Assembly (NCBI RefSeq): GCF_041058985.1
Contig: NZ_JBEHZE010000001.1
Location: 2,775,827 to 2,839,826 of the forward strand
Reading direction: 5' to 3'
DNA from: Hyphococcus lacteus
GTDB taxonomy: Bacteria > Pseudomonadota > Alphaproteobacteria > Caulobacterales > Parvularculaceae
Length of the DNA: 64,000 nucleotides
Below, one piece after another: positions 9,901 to 18,118 of the stretch. The translations under genes were made by a program, and so were the position numbers. Within the stretch, counting starts at the first letter, position 1. Each line of letters opens with the position of its first letter. The notes beneath the pieces were generated by a model. That model was given only the letters and a program-made list of their open reading frames with translations, did not search any database and was not told where the DNA came from.

Positions 9901-10794
9901 AGAACCCGTTAGCGTTGAGCCATTTACAAGGCGGATGGAGTCAGCACCCGCACCCAGCAAAACATCACCTGTAATATCGCCAGCATTCACAACATTTTCG
10001 ATTGTCGCGTCGCCGACCAAGGTACCCGCAGTTAAGATTGCACCGCCGCCACCCGAAATAACGCCGCCCGCATTATTGGTGATGTCAGTAATATTGCCAG
10101 GATTATCGTCGTCAACGAACACGCCATAACCGAATGTCGAAAGAATTTGACCGCTATTGTTTAATGTGCCCCCAGCTTCGTCGAACAAAACACCATGAGA
10201 ATCCGTAACACCGCCGTCAACCGCGCCTTCTGATGAAACTAAACCACCTGCAAGAACATTGACCGTCGATCTTTCACCGGCGAGAATACCGCCTGCGGAG
10301 TCGCCGGTCGTTCTAACAATCCCGCCGTTACCAACCGTAACAATGCTATCGTCATCGACGTCAATACCATCAGAATCAAGACCATTCGTTGTAATTGTGC
10401 CTGTATTGAGAACGGTAGTATCGTCATCTGTGTTGATGCCATCTTGGGAATCATCATTGATTGTAATCGTGCCCGTGTTAGTAACATCACCACGGAAATC
10501 AACTTCGATACCGCGGTCAGTACTACTGGTGATATCGCCTGCGTTCACCACCGTTGCGTCGTTATCGAGGTAAATCCCCACAGCGACGTCGGCCCCGACT
10601 TCGACATTCAATGTCACGTCATCCTGTGTCGGGGCAATGAACCCATCCGCATCAACACCAGAACAGGTAATAATCGTACCGGAGGCAAGTGATCCATCTG
10701 TCGTATTGGGCGTACAGTCTGCACTCGCCGTACTAAATATACCAATACAGTTTACAAGAACGGTCGTGCCAAGAAGCTGTGACAATACTCTCAT
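6958..10794 (-). CDS. Autotransporter (type Va) with repetitive Asp/Gly-rich passenger
   Basis: About 1278 residues. A signal peptide ends near TASA. The passenger (about residues 35-900) is built of short repeats of the form T-x-G-x-x-A-[DE]-G-I, predicted to form a beta-helix. Interspersed Gly/Asp motifs such as LGAGAD and GGDGSD could bind calcium, by analogy with RTX turns. The last ~280 residues are an autotransporter beta-domain ending in RIDVRF, with the required terminal Phe. The ATG at 10794 is preceded by GGGGGA, whereas the TTG at 10809 is an unlikely start. Proteins of this type are surface adhesins or biofilm factors; no protease triad was recognised. The passenger contains a large internal duplication, listed separately. 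Confidence 0.9.
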   Translation of the reverse strand: MRVLSQLLGTTVLVNCIGIFSTASADCTPNTTDGSLASGTIITCSGVDADGFIAPTQDDVTLNVEVGADVAVGIYLDNDATVVNAGDITSSTDRGIEVDFRGDVTNTGTITINDDSQDGINTDDDTTVLNTGTITTNGLDSDGIDVDDDSIVTVGNGGIVRTTGDSAGGILAGERSTVNVLAGGLVSSEGAVDGGVTDSHGVLFDEAGGTLNNSGQILSTFGYGVFVDDDNPGNITDITNNAGGVISGGGGAILTAGTLVGDATIENVVNAGDITGDVLLGAGADSIRLVNGSTLTGSVDLSLGDDTAEIVDLSAGMMSGTLDGGDGSDAVSLIFNASGSTASLFTITGFETQNIIANGMPTTVTIAAGTPLSGAIILSGNGTIINNNDITVANDEAILTGNDITLINNADLVTTGNFAEGIDSGDDVSITHTGSIQTDGENAEGIQTSTGSMITVATGATIETSGEGAEGILTSDIAIVEHAGSIVTTGDQGEGIQVVDSGIVEITSTGSISTAGVGAEGVFAVLDSDITLLGSILTTGVDADGIDSDNDSVVSIGATGSIMVSGDGAEGVVLGTGSQLENDGSIVASGGAGAIGVRFDEGVGTLTNNGLISAANGEGINIIGGSSGEVVAVINNADGIIIGSAAEYAINGSLGTEDITNSGSITGNSILESGEDVFRIVNDGTVDGWINLGSDNDQFILSGASADAISGTINGDDDIDTFIIDNAETNLSGAKISNFEILNQLSGISNVTDDITFDTATINGGSMNIMSGALLDADVSVANGAVLSGLGGISGDLDLAGSFLVGDPSGQAGTVGIGGDFLVSPGADITIFFSSGTTSLIDVAGQAILDGGEINLSGNLASVGSEITIISADGGVVENTPLSISGANLLFAEIADIETSGDEVVVRVNQLLDGTSIPLSVNATSAAAVLQNELGGAVDADVLDELMVVSGASNGATLDYALRGVSPEIYTNAPTLMLFEQFDAMTAAFDRRAFVKEDRDRSNYVWSTLSVGDAFYDLEDGSVAYDISDESFAMGFDTQLRRRVALGAMLGFSSTDANGLSSEIRGDTYSFGGYAVVDFGKVAVSSLLAYAKSNFDANRGVANGLSGATAQSEFDANSLVLHNRFSYDVFGKDSSFQLRPSVTFDYYATRQDEFEEGGDTALGLAVDKKKQSISYAKIGTYVSKSWTLGNGLNIRPEAEVTWNTRLSGTASDVRARFSNANASGVMIAQGVDLPSQVISGTAGLSVGSEWWNASINYRYGDGGGYLRNGAMARIDVRF
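8560..9009 (-). repeat. Autotransporter passenger duplication, copy 2
   Basis: A roughly 150-residue block beginning GVRFDEGVGTLTNNG and ending near NFEILNQL, aligning motif by motif with the block at 9730-10194. The copies are separated by about 245 residues of short repeats, so the array looks like a duplicated unit with expanded short repeats between the copies. Confidence 0.6.
9730..10194 (-). repeat. Autotransporter passenger duplication, copy 1
   Basis: This region encodes a roughly 155-residue block starting GVLFDEAGGTLNNSG and ending near GFETQNI. It matches the block at 8560-9009 in the order of its motifs: FDE-x-x-GTL-x-N-x-G, a GI/GV strand, NNA-[GD]-G-[VI]-I, a [DE]-x-x-N-x-G-x-I-T-G strand, a G-x-D-x-x-R-[IL]-V-N strand and a closing F-E-x-[QL]-N. 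It is a protein-level repeat; I saw no long identical DNA tract. Confidence 0.6.
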
Positions 10795-10830
10795 AGGAGG
10801 TTCCCCCAATACTCAATTCTCAAAATAGAA

Positions 10831-10863
10831 ATAGCGCGCCGCCTTTGTCAGGCGGCGCGCTAT
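10831..10863 (-). terminator. Strong hairpin after the 10873 TonB receptor gene
   Basis: Perfect 14-bp arms ATAGCGCGCCGCCT and AGGCGGCGCGCTAT with loop TTGTC begin 9 bases past the receptor stop codon. On the minus strand it is followed by a moderately T-rich stretch. It probably ends the receptor transcript and insulates the autotransporter gene. Confidence 0.75.
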
Positions 10864-10872
10864 GTCAAAAAA

Positions 10873-13800
10873 TTAGAAACGTTTCCGAACATCGAAATAG
10901 AAATAGCGTGGCGTTACAGAATGTAGTCTGCCGCTATAACCGGCGGAATTATCATAAAATGGCGGTTCGTTGTTTGTGAGATTGTTGATCCCAACACGAA
11001 TACGCGTACCGCCGAGAAGCCCGCTTTTTCTGAAGCTATAGTCGGCATACATATCCAGTCGATACCAACGGCCAACTTCAAAATTGATTTCAGAACCGTC
11101 ATCAAGCGTAGCTGTCACGTCTGGATCAAATACCCGGCCCACATACCGGGCATTCATACCCACACCGACATTAGCATTATAATTCCAACGGAAATTTGCT
11201 GATCCGCGCCATTTTGGCCGGCTTTCAATCTGGATTAGGTCGCCAACAGATGACGGATCAATTGTTTCTGATCCAATCGGATCGTCCAAGAGTGGCAACA
11301 CTTCGTCAAAAGGATCTTGCTCATACTTTGTAAGAAGCGCAGCATTCACACTTACCTTAAATCGACCATACTTCGTACGTGGCGTTTCATAGCGCCCAAA
11401 GAAGTCAAAACCAGATGTACGACGCGTTTGAAGATTCAAGAATGTTTCGTTGACGAAAAGGATATCGCCAAATGGCTCAATCGATGTTCCGTTTGCAATA
11501 TTATATGCTTCAATGTCGGCTACGCGATCAGAATCCGGATCTTCACGTTCGACATTGGGGTTAAAGCCTTGTCCAGTGCGTCGCAAAAACTCGTCAATCG
11601 CAATTTGATCATTACGAGGAATTGTTCCGACCGTGCCGTTCAATTCGATCGACCAGTAGTCCGCTGTAAACATCCAACCGTCGAGCGGCTTTAATACGAT
11701 ACCCGCTGAAATGTTTCGGCTGGTTTCAGGCTCAAGATCAGGGTTACCCGAAATAACAGACGTTACAGCAAAATCGAGGCAACCAGAACCGCTTGATTGT
11801 TGAACAAACGTACAATGCGCCCAGTCTTCTTGGAAATTTGAGAATCGCGAGAATGACGGCGTCGATGTTTGAACCAAGTTGGGAGCCCGGAAACCGAGCG
11901 AATACGCAGCACGGAAACTAAGCTGTTCTGCTGGTTCCCATGTTGCCAGAACCCGCGGTTTCATAACCGTCTCTTCAATATCGGTGTAATGCTCCACCCG
12001 ACCCGCTGCTTGGATTGATGCAGAACCGGCTGCGGTATCCGTAAAGACCGGGAGAATAACTTCGCTGTATGCGGAGAACACATTTCGGTCGGCCGCAACG
12101 TCCGCTGTCGCGCTGACACCCAACAAATCACTCTCAAAGAATTCGCCGGTTAGCGGGTTGGTGAAAGAAATTGTTCCGTCAAGACGTTCATCTCGATCAT
12201 CTTCAATGGTTTCGCGACGCCATTCGACGCCCCAACCAAATCCGACATCGCCACCAGGTAACTCGAACAGTCGCGGTGTTGATGCCCGAAGGTCCCATGT
12301 CATCAACGTGTTTATACTTTTACGTGTAACGTCGACACCAATACCTGATGCTTCGACCGCAGCAACATCGGCAATGTCCGGCCCATCAAAAATATTTAAC
12401 GCGTCGGCATCCGTGCGAGACAACTCAGCATACAGCGCCGATCTGCTGACCAAAAGCCCTACGTCTTTCGCAGATGAGCGAGAATACCCAAACGCCGAAT
12501 CCCAATCCCAATTCTTGTAAACACCGCGAACGCCGCCCAATGTCCGCCACTGGGTTTGGGACACGTCAATTGTTCGTGGCCCAAGTTCATTAAACCGATA
12601 TCGACGAACAGCAATATCCAACCCTTCGGCAGGCGCATCAATATCCGCGAGACGGTTAGGATTTACGGAACCGTCAGGCAACATTTCTGCACCAAATGGA
12701 TTCCAGTAATAGCTCGCCGGAATTACAAAATTATTCGACGTTGACAGAACCGATGGACCGAAGAATTTTTCTGACTCAGAATTATAGAAAATGAAATCGC
12801 CATAAACCTCAATCGAATCATTGAGCTCATGGGTAACGTTCATCGCAAAATTGATACGCTGCGTATCTGGAATAATTTTGCGGAACACATTCTGATTTTC
12901 ATAAAGCGGGCGCGTTCTATAAACCTCATCACCAACGAGGACATCCAAACCGTTTCCTGATGTCGTCGATGAGGAGGTAAACGAGCCATCGTCAAGCTCC
13001 AATCCATTCCCAAAAGGAAGACCGAGCTGGGATGAATTCGGGAAAAACCCTTCTGGCTGAAGGTGGAACAAGCCCGCGCTGCTGGTTAACGAGTCTCCGT
13101 TTTGGCGAACCCGCTCGCCATCAATACCGTCCGCACTTGAATCTGCGTTACCGACACGGAATTCACCAAAAGGAGAAAAGCTTGAATGGTTACGGAAGCT
13201 AGTCGAGCCAAAAAACGGGCTGTCCGGTGATAGGCGCGGATCAAACTGGTGATCGGCATCAGCGGTGAAATCCAGCTCAGACGCATCAAGCCCTTCGCGG
13301 TCATAATATTGCGCTGAGAAAGAAACATTTGTTCGGTCATCATTGAAATATTTCCCGCCATAGACGCGCAAATTCAAATCGTGCTGACCGGTTCCCTCTG
13401 CAAGACCATAACGCACCCTCGCATTTAGCCCCTCATAATCGTCTCGAATAACGGCATTCAATACGCCTGAGATCGCGTCCGAGCCGTAGAGCGCCGATGC
13501 ACCATCACGCAGGATCTCAATACGTCCCAGACCATAAGTCGGGATAGCATTCATGTTAACAAACTGGATTGGCACGCCGCCAAATGTTTGCGTCTGGGGA
13601 TGTGCCACCATACGTCGGCCGTTGACCAAAACCAGCGATGTATCCGCACCCAGCGTACGGAGGTTTAGCGAAGCAATATCGCCGCGCGCGTCGTTTGAAA
13701 GCTCAGCGGTACTATTGAAGTCCAACCCGCCCGCTTGGGGAATATTGGATAAAAGCTCTTCGAAAGTCAGATCACCTGCGCCCTCAATATCGTCACTGCC

Positions 13801-13995
13801 AAGCACGGTAACCGGCATTTCGCCCGCGATATTCGCACCCTTAACCTGAGTTCCGACAACAACGATCTCATCTCGTTCGGGTTGCCCCTCAGAATCCGTT
13901 GTATCATTCACGCCTTGTTGCGCATTTGCGACGCTCGAAAACGCCAATAAGCTAGCGGTGCCGAGTAAAAATTGGCCAAACAGGTTCTTTTTCAC
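10873..13995 (-). CDS. Large TonB-dependent receptor
   Basis: About 1040 residues with a signal peptide (KNLFGQFLLGTASLLAFSSVANA), a TonB-box-like DEIVVVG, a plug with ILRDGASALYGSDAISGVLN, and a long barrel ending FDVRKRF. The barrel holds the GFRAPN and NPDLEPETS motifs and a Cys pair near residues 770-785. The GTG at 13995 is preferred because GAGGGGAT precedes it by about 5 bases; an in-frame ATG lies 18 bases further upstream and overlaps that ribosome site. It is clearly paralogous to the receptor at 28041. Receptors of this size class commonly take up oligomers such as peptides or glycans rather than small siderophores. The ligand is unknown. Confidence 0.9.
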   Translation of the reverse strand: MKKNLFGQFLLGTASLLAFSSVANAQQGVNDTTDSEGQPERDEIVVVGTQVKGANIAGEMPVTVLGSDDIEGAGDLTFEELLSNIPQAGGLDFNSTAELSNDARGDIASLNLRTLGADTSLVLVNGRRMVAHPQTQTFGGVPIQFVNMNAIPTYGLGRIEILRDGASALYGSDAISGVLNAVIRDDYEGLNARVRYGLAEGTGQHDLNLRVYGGKYFNDDRTNVSFSAQYYDREGLDASELDFTADADHQFDPRLSPDSPFFGSTSFRNHSSFSPFGEFRVGNADSSADGIDGERVRQNGDSLTSSAGLFHLQPEGFFPNSSQLGLPFGNGLELDDGSFTSSSTTSGNGLDVLVGDEVYRTRPLYENQNVFRKIIPDTQRINFAMNVTHELNDSIEVYGDFIFYNSESEKFFGPSVLSTSNNFVIPASYYWNPFGAEMLPDGSVNPNRLADIDAPAEGLDIAVRRYRFNELGPRTIDVSQTQWRTLGGVRGVYKNWDWDSAFGYSRSSAKDVGLLVSRSALYAELSRTDADALNIFDGPDIADVAAVEASGIGVDVTRKSINTLMTWDLRASTPRLFELPGGDVGFGWGVEWRRETIEDDRDERLDGTISFTNPLTGEFFESDLLGVSATADVAADRNVFSAYSEVILPVFTDTAAGSASIQAAGRVEHYTDIEETVMKPRVLATWEPAEQLSFRAAYSLGFRAPNLVQTSTPSFSRFSNFQEDWAHCTFVQQSSGSGCLDFAVTSVISGNPDLEPETSRNISAGIVLKPLDGWMFTADYWSIELNGTVGTIPRNDQIAIDEFLRRTGQGFNPNVEREDPDSDRVADIEAYNIANGTSIEPFGDILFVNETFLNLQTRRTSGFDFFGRYETPRTKYGRFKVSVNAALLTKYEQDPFDEVLPLLDDPIGSETIDPSSVGDLIQIESRPKWRGSANFRWNYNANVGVGMNARYVGRVFDPDVTATLDDGSEINFEVGRWYRLDMYADYSFRKSGLLGGTRIRVGINNLTNNEPPFYDNSAGYSGRLHSVTPRYFYFDVRKRF

Positions 13996-14099
13996 GATAT
14001 CCCCTCGTGTCATTTTGATTCATTCCAAGTTTGAGTGTGACACCGACCAGTTCACACACCAAATACGCATTGTTTACACATCAATAACCAAAACACATA

Positions 14100-14123
14100 C
14101 CTAAGCACTCGCACACGCTTAGG
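14100..14123 (-). terminator. Hairpin between the CapA-like and receptor genes
   Basis: Arms CCTAAGC and GCTTAGG with a 10-base loop lie 43 bases beyond the stop of the CapA-like gene, and on the minus strand run into TATGTGTTTTGG. It is probably a moderate intrinsic terminator. Because it lies about 105 bases upstream of the receptor start, an operator role cannot be excluded. Confidence 0.5.
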
Positions 14124-14165
14124 ACGAATATGCGTCGCAAAAACAATTATCTGTGGAATAAGTGT

Positions 14166-16259
14166 TTATTTATCAGTGTGTTGACTAATAACAGTCAGGT
14201 CACATGCCGACCTATTGTAGGTTTGAATATGACTAATCCCGGCTACGTCCAGCGCCTCAACAGCATCCATTTGAGAATATGGGGTTTTCCACTCGATAAG
14301 CGAAAGATTATCCAGCCCTACCCGCGCTGATTGGTCTGTTTGGTTTTCCAACTCCAACAATACACGTATCGAGCGCGTACCCACCCGCGGACTCGCGAAG
14401 TCAAATTCAAGCCCATTTTCACTGTCCGGGGTTAGTATCGTAGAGCCAAGAACAATGGTCGGCCCATTAGAAAGCGCATCACTAAGACCCTGCGTCGACT
14501 TACGTCGTTGCAACTTCGCGGTAACTCGAACTGGGGCATCTGTAGACATGTCAGCAGCCAGCGTCATCGTCGAACCATTTTTATATACACGCAAGAATTT
14601 GCGCATTCCGGTTGTCGCGCTCTCGTCTGGTCCTAGCTCAACCACTAACTGCTTATCACCTGCGTGATCGTCATCCTGCGCCAATGATATGCGTTTATCA
14701 TTATCAAGCCAGCTTCGATCGTCACTCGCAAAGTTGTCATAGGCATCAAAATCCCCGCGCGACAATAAATCTTGCCCTAGGCGAACTTTTGAAGGCGCTG
14801 GGCAATTCGCGTCGGCCTGAATTGTTGTCACACGGTTGAACCATGGTACCCCCTCTAAGGAATGCAGGCGTCCGTCACCGCTAAGGAGCGTTTGTACAGA
14901 ATTAGAATGCGCATCAACACTCTTCGCTTTCGCAAACAAGTGCCCACCAGAGGGTGATAAATGAAGGTTCTTACCCGCTGACAACGTCATAATCCGCTGA
15001 TTGATCATCCGGCGCATTCGATCGGTTGCCGGGGTCGGTTTATAACCTTTTATGTATAACGGAACCACTTCGGCACGATGAAATTCGCCACCATCAAGCC
15101 AGACATAAAGTAACGCCGATGCTTGCGGCGAGTAGAAATATTGATCGAAAAGAAAATTCCCCAAGGACCAAGCAATCAAACGATTGTTGTATAGCTCTAA
15201 TCCTTGAAAAACATGCGGGTGATGACCGATGGCCAATGCAGCACCAGCATCAAGCGCAAGTTTTAGCTTCGTTTCCATATCCAATGTGGGGCGATCAGCA
15301 TATTCTAGCCCCCCATGATATTGAACAATAGGGTGCCCCCCATTCGCTTTGCTGTTTGAAATATCCTTAAGAATATTCGCTGTCGTTCCTAAAGCAGCGC
15401 CACCCTTATTTTCGGTTGCGGACTGCGTGGGGTTACCCCCCTCCCAGCCCACATAACTCATAAAGGAATATAGGCTGCCCGCTAGTTTAGTCTTGTGCGG
15501 TACCAACGCTTGTTTCTCATTTAGGCCGGCACCAGAATACCCAAGATTACTCTTACGCACGTGCTCCAGCGTTTTCTTTAATCCGCTATCGAGATAGTCA
15601 TAGGTATGATTATTTCCGAGCGCCACATAGTCGACACCCGCTGACTGAAGCGCGTCAAGGGTCTCTGGTGGCGAGAAAAACGTCACGAGTTTTGCCGCAG
15701 CATCATTAGGGGGGGCAGAGAAAATCGACGTCTCAAGATTTACTGAGGTATAATCAGCGACACCAAGATATGGTGCAATTATATCGAGCAAACCCTTTGT
15801 GTCCTGCCCGACGCGATCAGAATCAATTAATTTCGGCTCGCCTCGGAACGGTTTAGCATAACGTCTACCCATCATCGTATCGCCGCCAAATGCGAGCATC
15901 ACGCGATCTGGTTTTTTCGCGACCAATTGAATATCAGGCAAATTTCCTGCGCCATCCAAAGCCATACCAGTCGCGATTTCGCTGGCGCTATAAGATTGGA
16001 CCATCGCATAATGCCCCGGCGCGCTGACATTCAATGTGAAGGTTTTAGTATCGGTTAAAGGGATTGAAAATTCGCCAGATGCTTGCGTCTCAAGATTATT
16101 GCCTTCGACATTTATGAGCGCAGATATCGGTGTGCCGGCCTCATCCGTTACACGGCCACGAAGCGTTAGGTCTTCTGCGTGGGCTGGCATTGCGCCAATC
16201 GCAACCGCCATTCCTATCGCTGATCCTATCAAAGTTGAGTAAACCCGATATTTTTGCAC
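14166..16259 (-). CDS. Exported CapA/PgsA-like metallophosphoesterase
   Basis: About 697 residues. After a signal peptide (cleavage near AHA-ED) comes a carboxypeptidase-regulatory-like beta-sandwich (about residues 30-105). A CapA-type calcineurin-like domain follows (about 110-410), with FGGDTMMGRR, the NLE motif, LGNNHTYD, HPIVQYHGG and IGHHPH-x-x-QG in order. These His, Asp and Asn residues are the expected metal ligands. The last ~250 residues are beta-rich and unassigned. GTG at 16259 or 16262 fits best, just behind ACGGGGAAA. CapA relatives are named for poly-gamma-glutamate capsule formation, but none of PgsB, PgsC or PgsE is visible here. A free-standing exported copy is therefore more likely a phosphoesterase or glutamyl-polymer-processing protein of unknown substrate. 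Confidence 0.8.
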   Translation of the reverse strand: MQKYRVYSTLIGSAIGMAVAIGAMPAHAEDLTLRGRVTDEAGTPISALINVEGNNLETQASGEFSIPLTDTKTFTLNVSAPGHYAMVQSYSASEIATGMALDGAGNLPDIQLVAKKPDRVMLAFGGDTMMGRRYAKPFRGEPKLIDSDRVGQDTKGLLDIIAPYLGVADYTSVNLETSIFSAPPNDAAAKLVTFFSPPETLDALQSAGVDYVALGNNHTYDYLDSGLKKTLEHVRKSNLGYSGAGLNEKQALVPHKTKLAGSLYSFMSYVGWEGGNPTQSATENKGGAALGTTANILKDISNSKANGGHPIVQYHGGLEYADRPTLDMETKLKLALDAGAALAIGHHPHVFQGLELYNNRLIAWSLGNFLFDQYFYSPQASALLYVWLDGGEFHRAEVVPLYIKGYKPTPATDRMRRMINQRIMTLSAGKNLHLSPSGGHLFAKAKSVDAHSNSVQTLLSGDGRLHSLEGVPWFNRVTTIQADANCPAPSKVRLGQDLLSRGDFDAYDNFASDDRSWLDNDKRISLAQDDDHAGDKQLVVELGPDESATTGMRKFLRVYKNGSTMTLAADMSTDAPVRVTAKLQRRKSTQGLSDALSNGPTIVLGSTILTPDSENGLEFDFASPRVGTRSIRVLLELENQTDQSARVGLDNLSLIEWKTPYSQMDAVEALDVAGISHIQTYNRSACDLTVISQHTDK

Positions 16260-16456
16260 CACTATTTCCCCGTCGAAAATTACCGGCGGAGCATAGTCAG
16301 CATCAATAAGATATCGCAAGTGTTTCCTAGTAATTTACCGTATAAGCACAGAATTACAAAAGGTTATAGACCAACACCCGCAGTCTATGGGTGGTTGAAT
16401 TACAAAACTATCACAGAAACCATTTCTCTGTACACATCATACTTCGAGAAACAAAA

Positions 16457-16963
16457 CTACGCACAATTCCCGAGCATCGGTGACGTCACAGGGACTTTCG
16501 TTTCTGCCTTTAGCTCTTCCATCGAAAAATATGCGCTAATGTCGTAAACGCCTTCTATTTTAATAAGCTTTTTGTAAATACCGTCATACTCCTCGATATT
16601 CCGCATAACGATTTTCAAGAAATAATCGACATTTCCAGCAGTTCGATAAAATTCCAGGACTTCCGGAATCTCATTCACGTTTTTAACGAACCGCCTTAGC
16701 CATTGCTCTTCGTGATGGTTGGTTTTTACAACCACAATCGCCAGAACATTATAACCAAGCATTTTGCGGTCCACCAATGCGACCCGTCTACGGATTAAGC
16801 CCTCTTCTTCCATGCGCTTAATCCGCTTCCAACACGGTGTCTGCGATAAACCAACAGCCTCCGAAACCGCCATAACACTCAAAGAGCAATCGGTCTGTAG
16901 AAGCGCAAGTATTTTTCGGTCATAGGCATCAAGCGTAATCATTTCGGCCGTTCCCTCTGACAC
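16457..16963 (-). CDS. Lrp/AsnC-family transcriptional regulator
   Basis: 168 residues. The N-terminal winged helix-turn-helix (about residues 10-65) contains LDAYDRKILALLQTD and SQTPCWKRIKRMEEEGLI. The C-terminal RAM ligand-binding domain (about 70-155) contains VLEFYRTAGNVDYFLKI. Such regulators sense amino acids and control nearby transport or catabolic genes. The GTG at 16963 follows GGAGAAATAA and is used; an ATG at 16942 is a credible alternative. It sits between the CapA-like gene and a TPR lipoprotein on the same strand, with about 200 bases separating it from the former. Its targets could be the peptide-related genes around it, which is an inference. Confidence 0.92.
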   Translation of the reverse strand: MSEGTAEMITLDAYDRKILALLQTDCSLSVMAVSEAVGLSQTPCWKRIKRMEEEGLIRRRVALVDRKMLGYNVLAIVVVKTNHHEEQWLRRFVKNVNEIPEVLEFYRTAGNVDYFLKIVMRNIEEYDGIYKKLIKIEGVYDISAYFSMEELKAETKVPVTSPMLGNCA

Positions 16964-17005
16964 TTATTTCTCCACCATGTCCATTGATGCGTTCATCAGA
17001 GACTA

Positions 17006-17977
17006 TTATTTTTGGCTTTGTTCTTTTTCGGCTGCGAGATACGCCCATGTGCTCCAGAAAGGTGTTTTTATAACAGCCTTATGAAGGGCGTCTGCCTTAT
17101 CAGATTGCCCTTGATACGCATACCAATTACCCAAACCATAAGCGACTGTCATATCGCGACCATTCCATTTCTCTACTGATTTATCCTTATCGAGAATGTC
17201 ATCTGGGCTGAATACACCTTTATAAAGCATCACCCGCTTGTAATATGGATAAGTCGTATCAGCTTCGATATCTTCTGGAATGCGTGAAAGAAGCATTTCG
17301 GCTTTTTCGTCTTGGCCCATTCTGCGATAAATATTGTACAACCAATCAGATGCACCAATCAGCATGTCGCCAGTTTCCGCAGTATTTATACAGCGTTCGA
17401 ACGCGCCAGCGGCCGTTTCATAATCCCCGTGAAGATAATAATATAGGCCAATGTGGTACCAAACCCAGTGTTCATAAGTACCATGAGCCTTACCCTTTAC
17501 ATCATATTCATATTCACGCACATCAGATTGTTCGATCAGCGCCACAGCTTCGGTAAAATCGACAATCGCAAGCTCTAGCTCGCGTACGGTCATATAGCGG
17601 TGACCGCGATGGCGGCGCAATTTATATGACTCCGGGAATTTCTCTAACCCTTTTGTATAGGCCTTAATTGCATCTTGGTAGTGCCGACGCGATGCCTGTA
17701 GCCCGCCAAGCGCAATATAGTCATCCTCAGATAGCGTGGTGCTTTTTTCAAGTTCCTGAATTTGCGCTTTTAGGTTTTCATCCAGTTCGCTGTCGATAGC
17801 TTGCTGATATAACGGGGTGCCTAAAAATGATGTTGCTTCTACTATTTTTGTAGCGCCGTCGGCTTCTTGTTTTTGTGTCGTGCTTTTGTCTGTTGCATTT
17901 TCCGCACCGATCGAAGCAGCACCACAACTCGAAAGAAATACAACAGATGTAAACAAGATGCTTGTCAATTTGTTCAT
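17006..17977 (-). CDS. Tetratricopeptide-repeat lipoprotein
   Basis: 323 residues beginning with a lipoprotein signal (SILFTSVVFLSSCG; lipobox LSSC). At least four helical TPR-like units span about residues 80-300, for example YQDAIKAYTKGLEKFPESY and YETAAGAFERCINTAETG, followed by units in the ARRMGQDEKAEML style. TPRs mediate protein contacts, and exported TPR lipoproteins often scaffold envelope complexes. No enzymatic motif is visible. The start at 17977 has TTGGATTAA upstream. It lies between the fecIR receptor cassette and the Lrp gene, without an obvious functional link to either. Confidence 0.82.
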   Translation of the reverse strand: MNKLTSILFTSVVFLSSCGAASIGAENATDKSTTQKQEADGATKIVEATSFLGTPLYQQAIDSELDENLKAQIQELEKSTTLSEDDYIALGGLQASRRHYQDAIKAYTKGLEKFPESYKLRRHRGHRYMTVRELELAIVDFTEAVALIEQSDVREYEYDVKGKAHGTYEHWVWYHIGLYYYLHGDYETAAGAFERCINTAETGDMLIGASDWLYNIYRRMGQDEKAEMLLSRIPEDIEADTTYPYYKRVMLYKGVFSPDDILDKDKSVEKWNGRDMTVAYGLGNWYAYQGQSDKADALHKAVIKTPFWSTWAYLAAEKEQSQK

Positions 17978-18074
17978 TTAATCCAACCCGTCTTTTTGTT
18001 TATTGGGCTTAAAAAAGCCCGCTTGAGCTGTGACGCTGATTAACCGCAATATGGCATAACCAATCACAACAAAT

Positions 18075-18104
18075 GGTCACAGAACGATTGTTCGCTCTGT
18101 GACC
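18075..18104 (-). terminator. Hairpin after the STN TonB receptor gene
   Basis: Perfect 9-bp arms GGTCACAGA and TCTGTGACC enclose a 12-base loop, starting 15 bases past the receptor stop. On the minus strand the hairpin is followed by ATTTGTTGTG, a weak T-rich tail. It is a likely transcript end. Confidence 0.6.
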
Positions 18105-18118
18105 AGCATTATTTTCGA

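Noticed and set aside
14166..16259. Assignment of the CapA-like gene to capsule biosynthesis
   Set aside because: No ligase or other capsule gene is nearby, and the protein has extra beta domains on both sides.
18005..18020. Small hairpin GGGCTT-AAAA-AAGCCC upstream of the TPR lipoprotein
   Set aside because: It is too short and lacks a T tract on the relevant side, so I do not call it a terminator.
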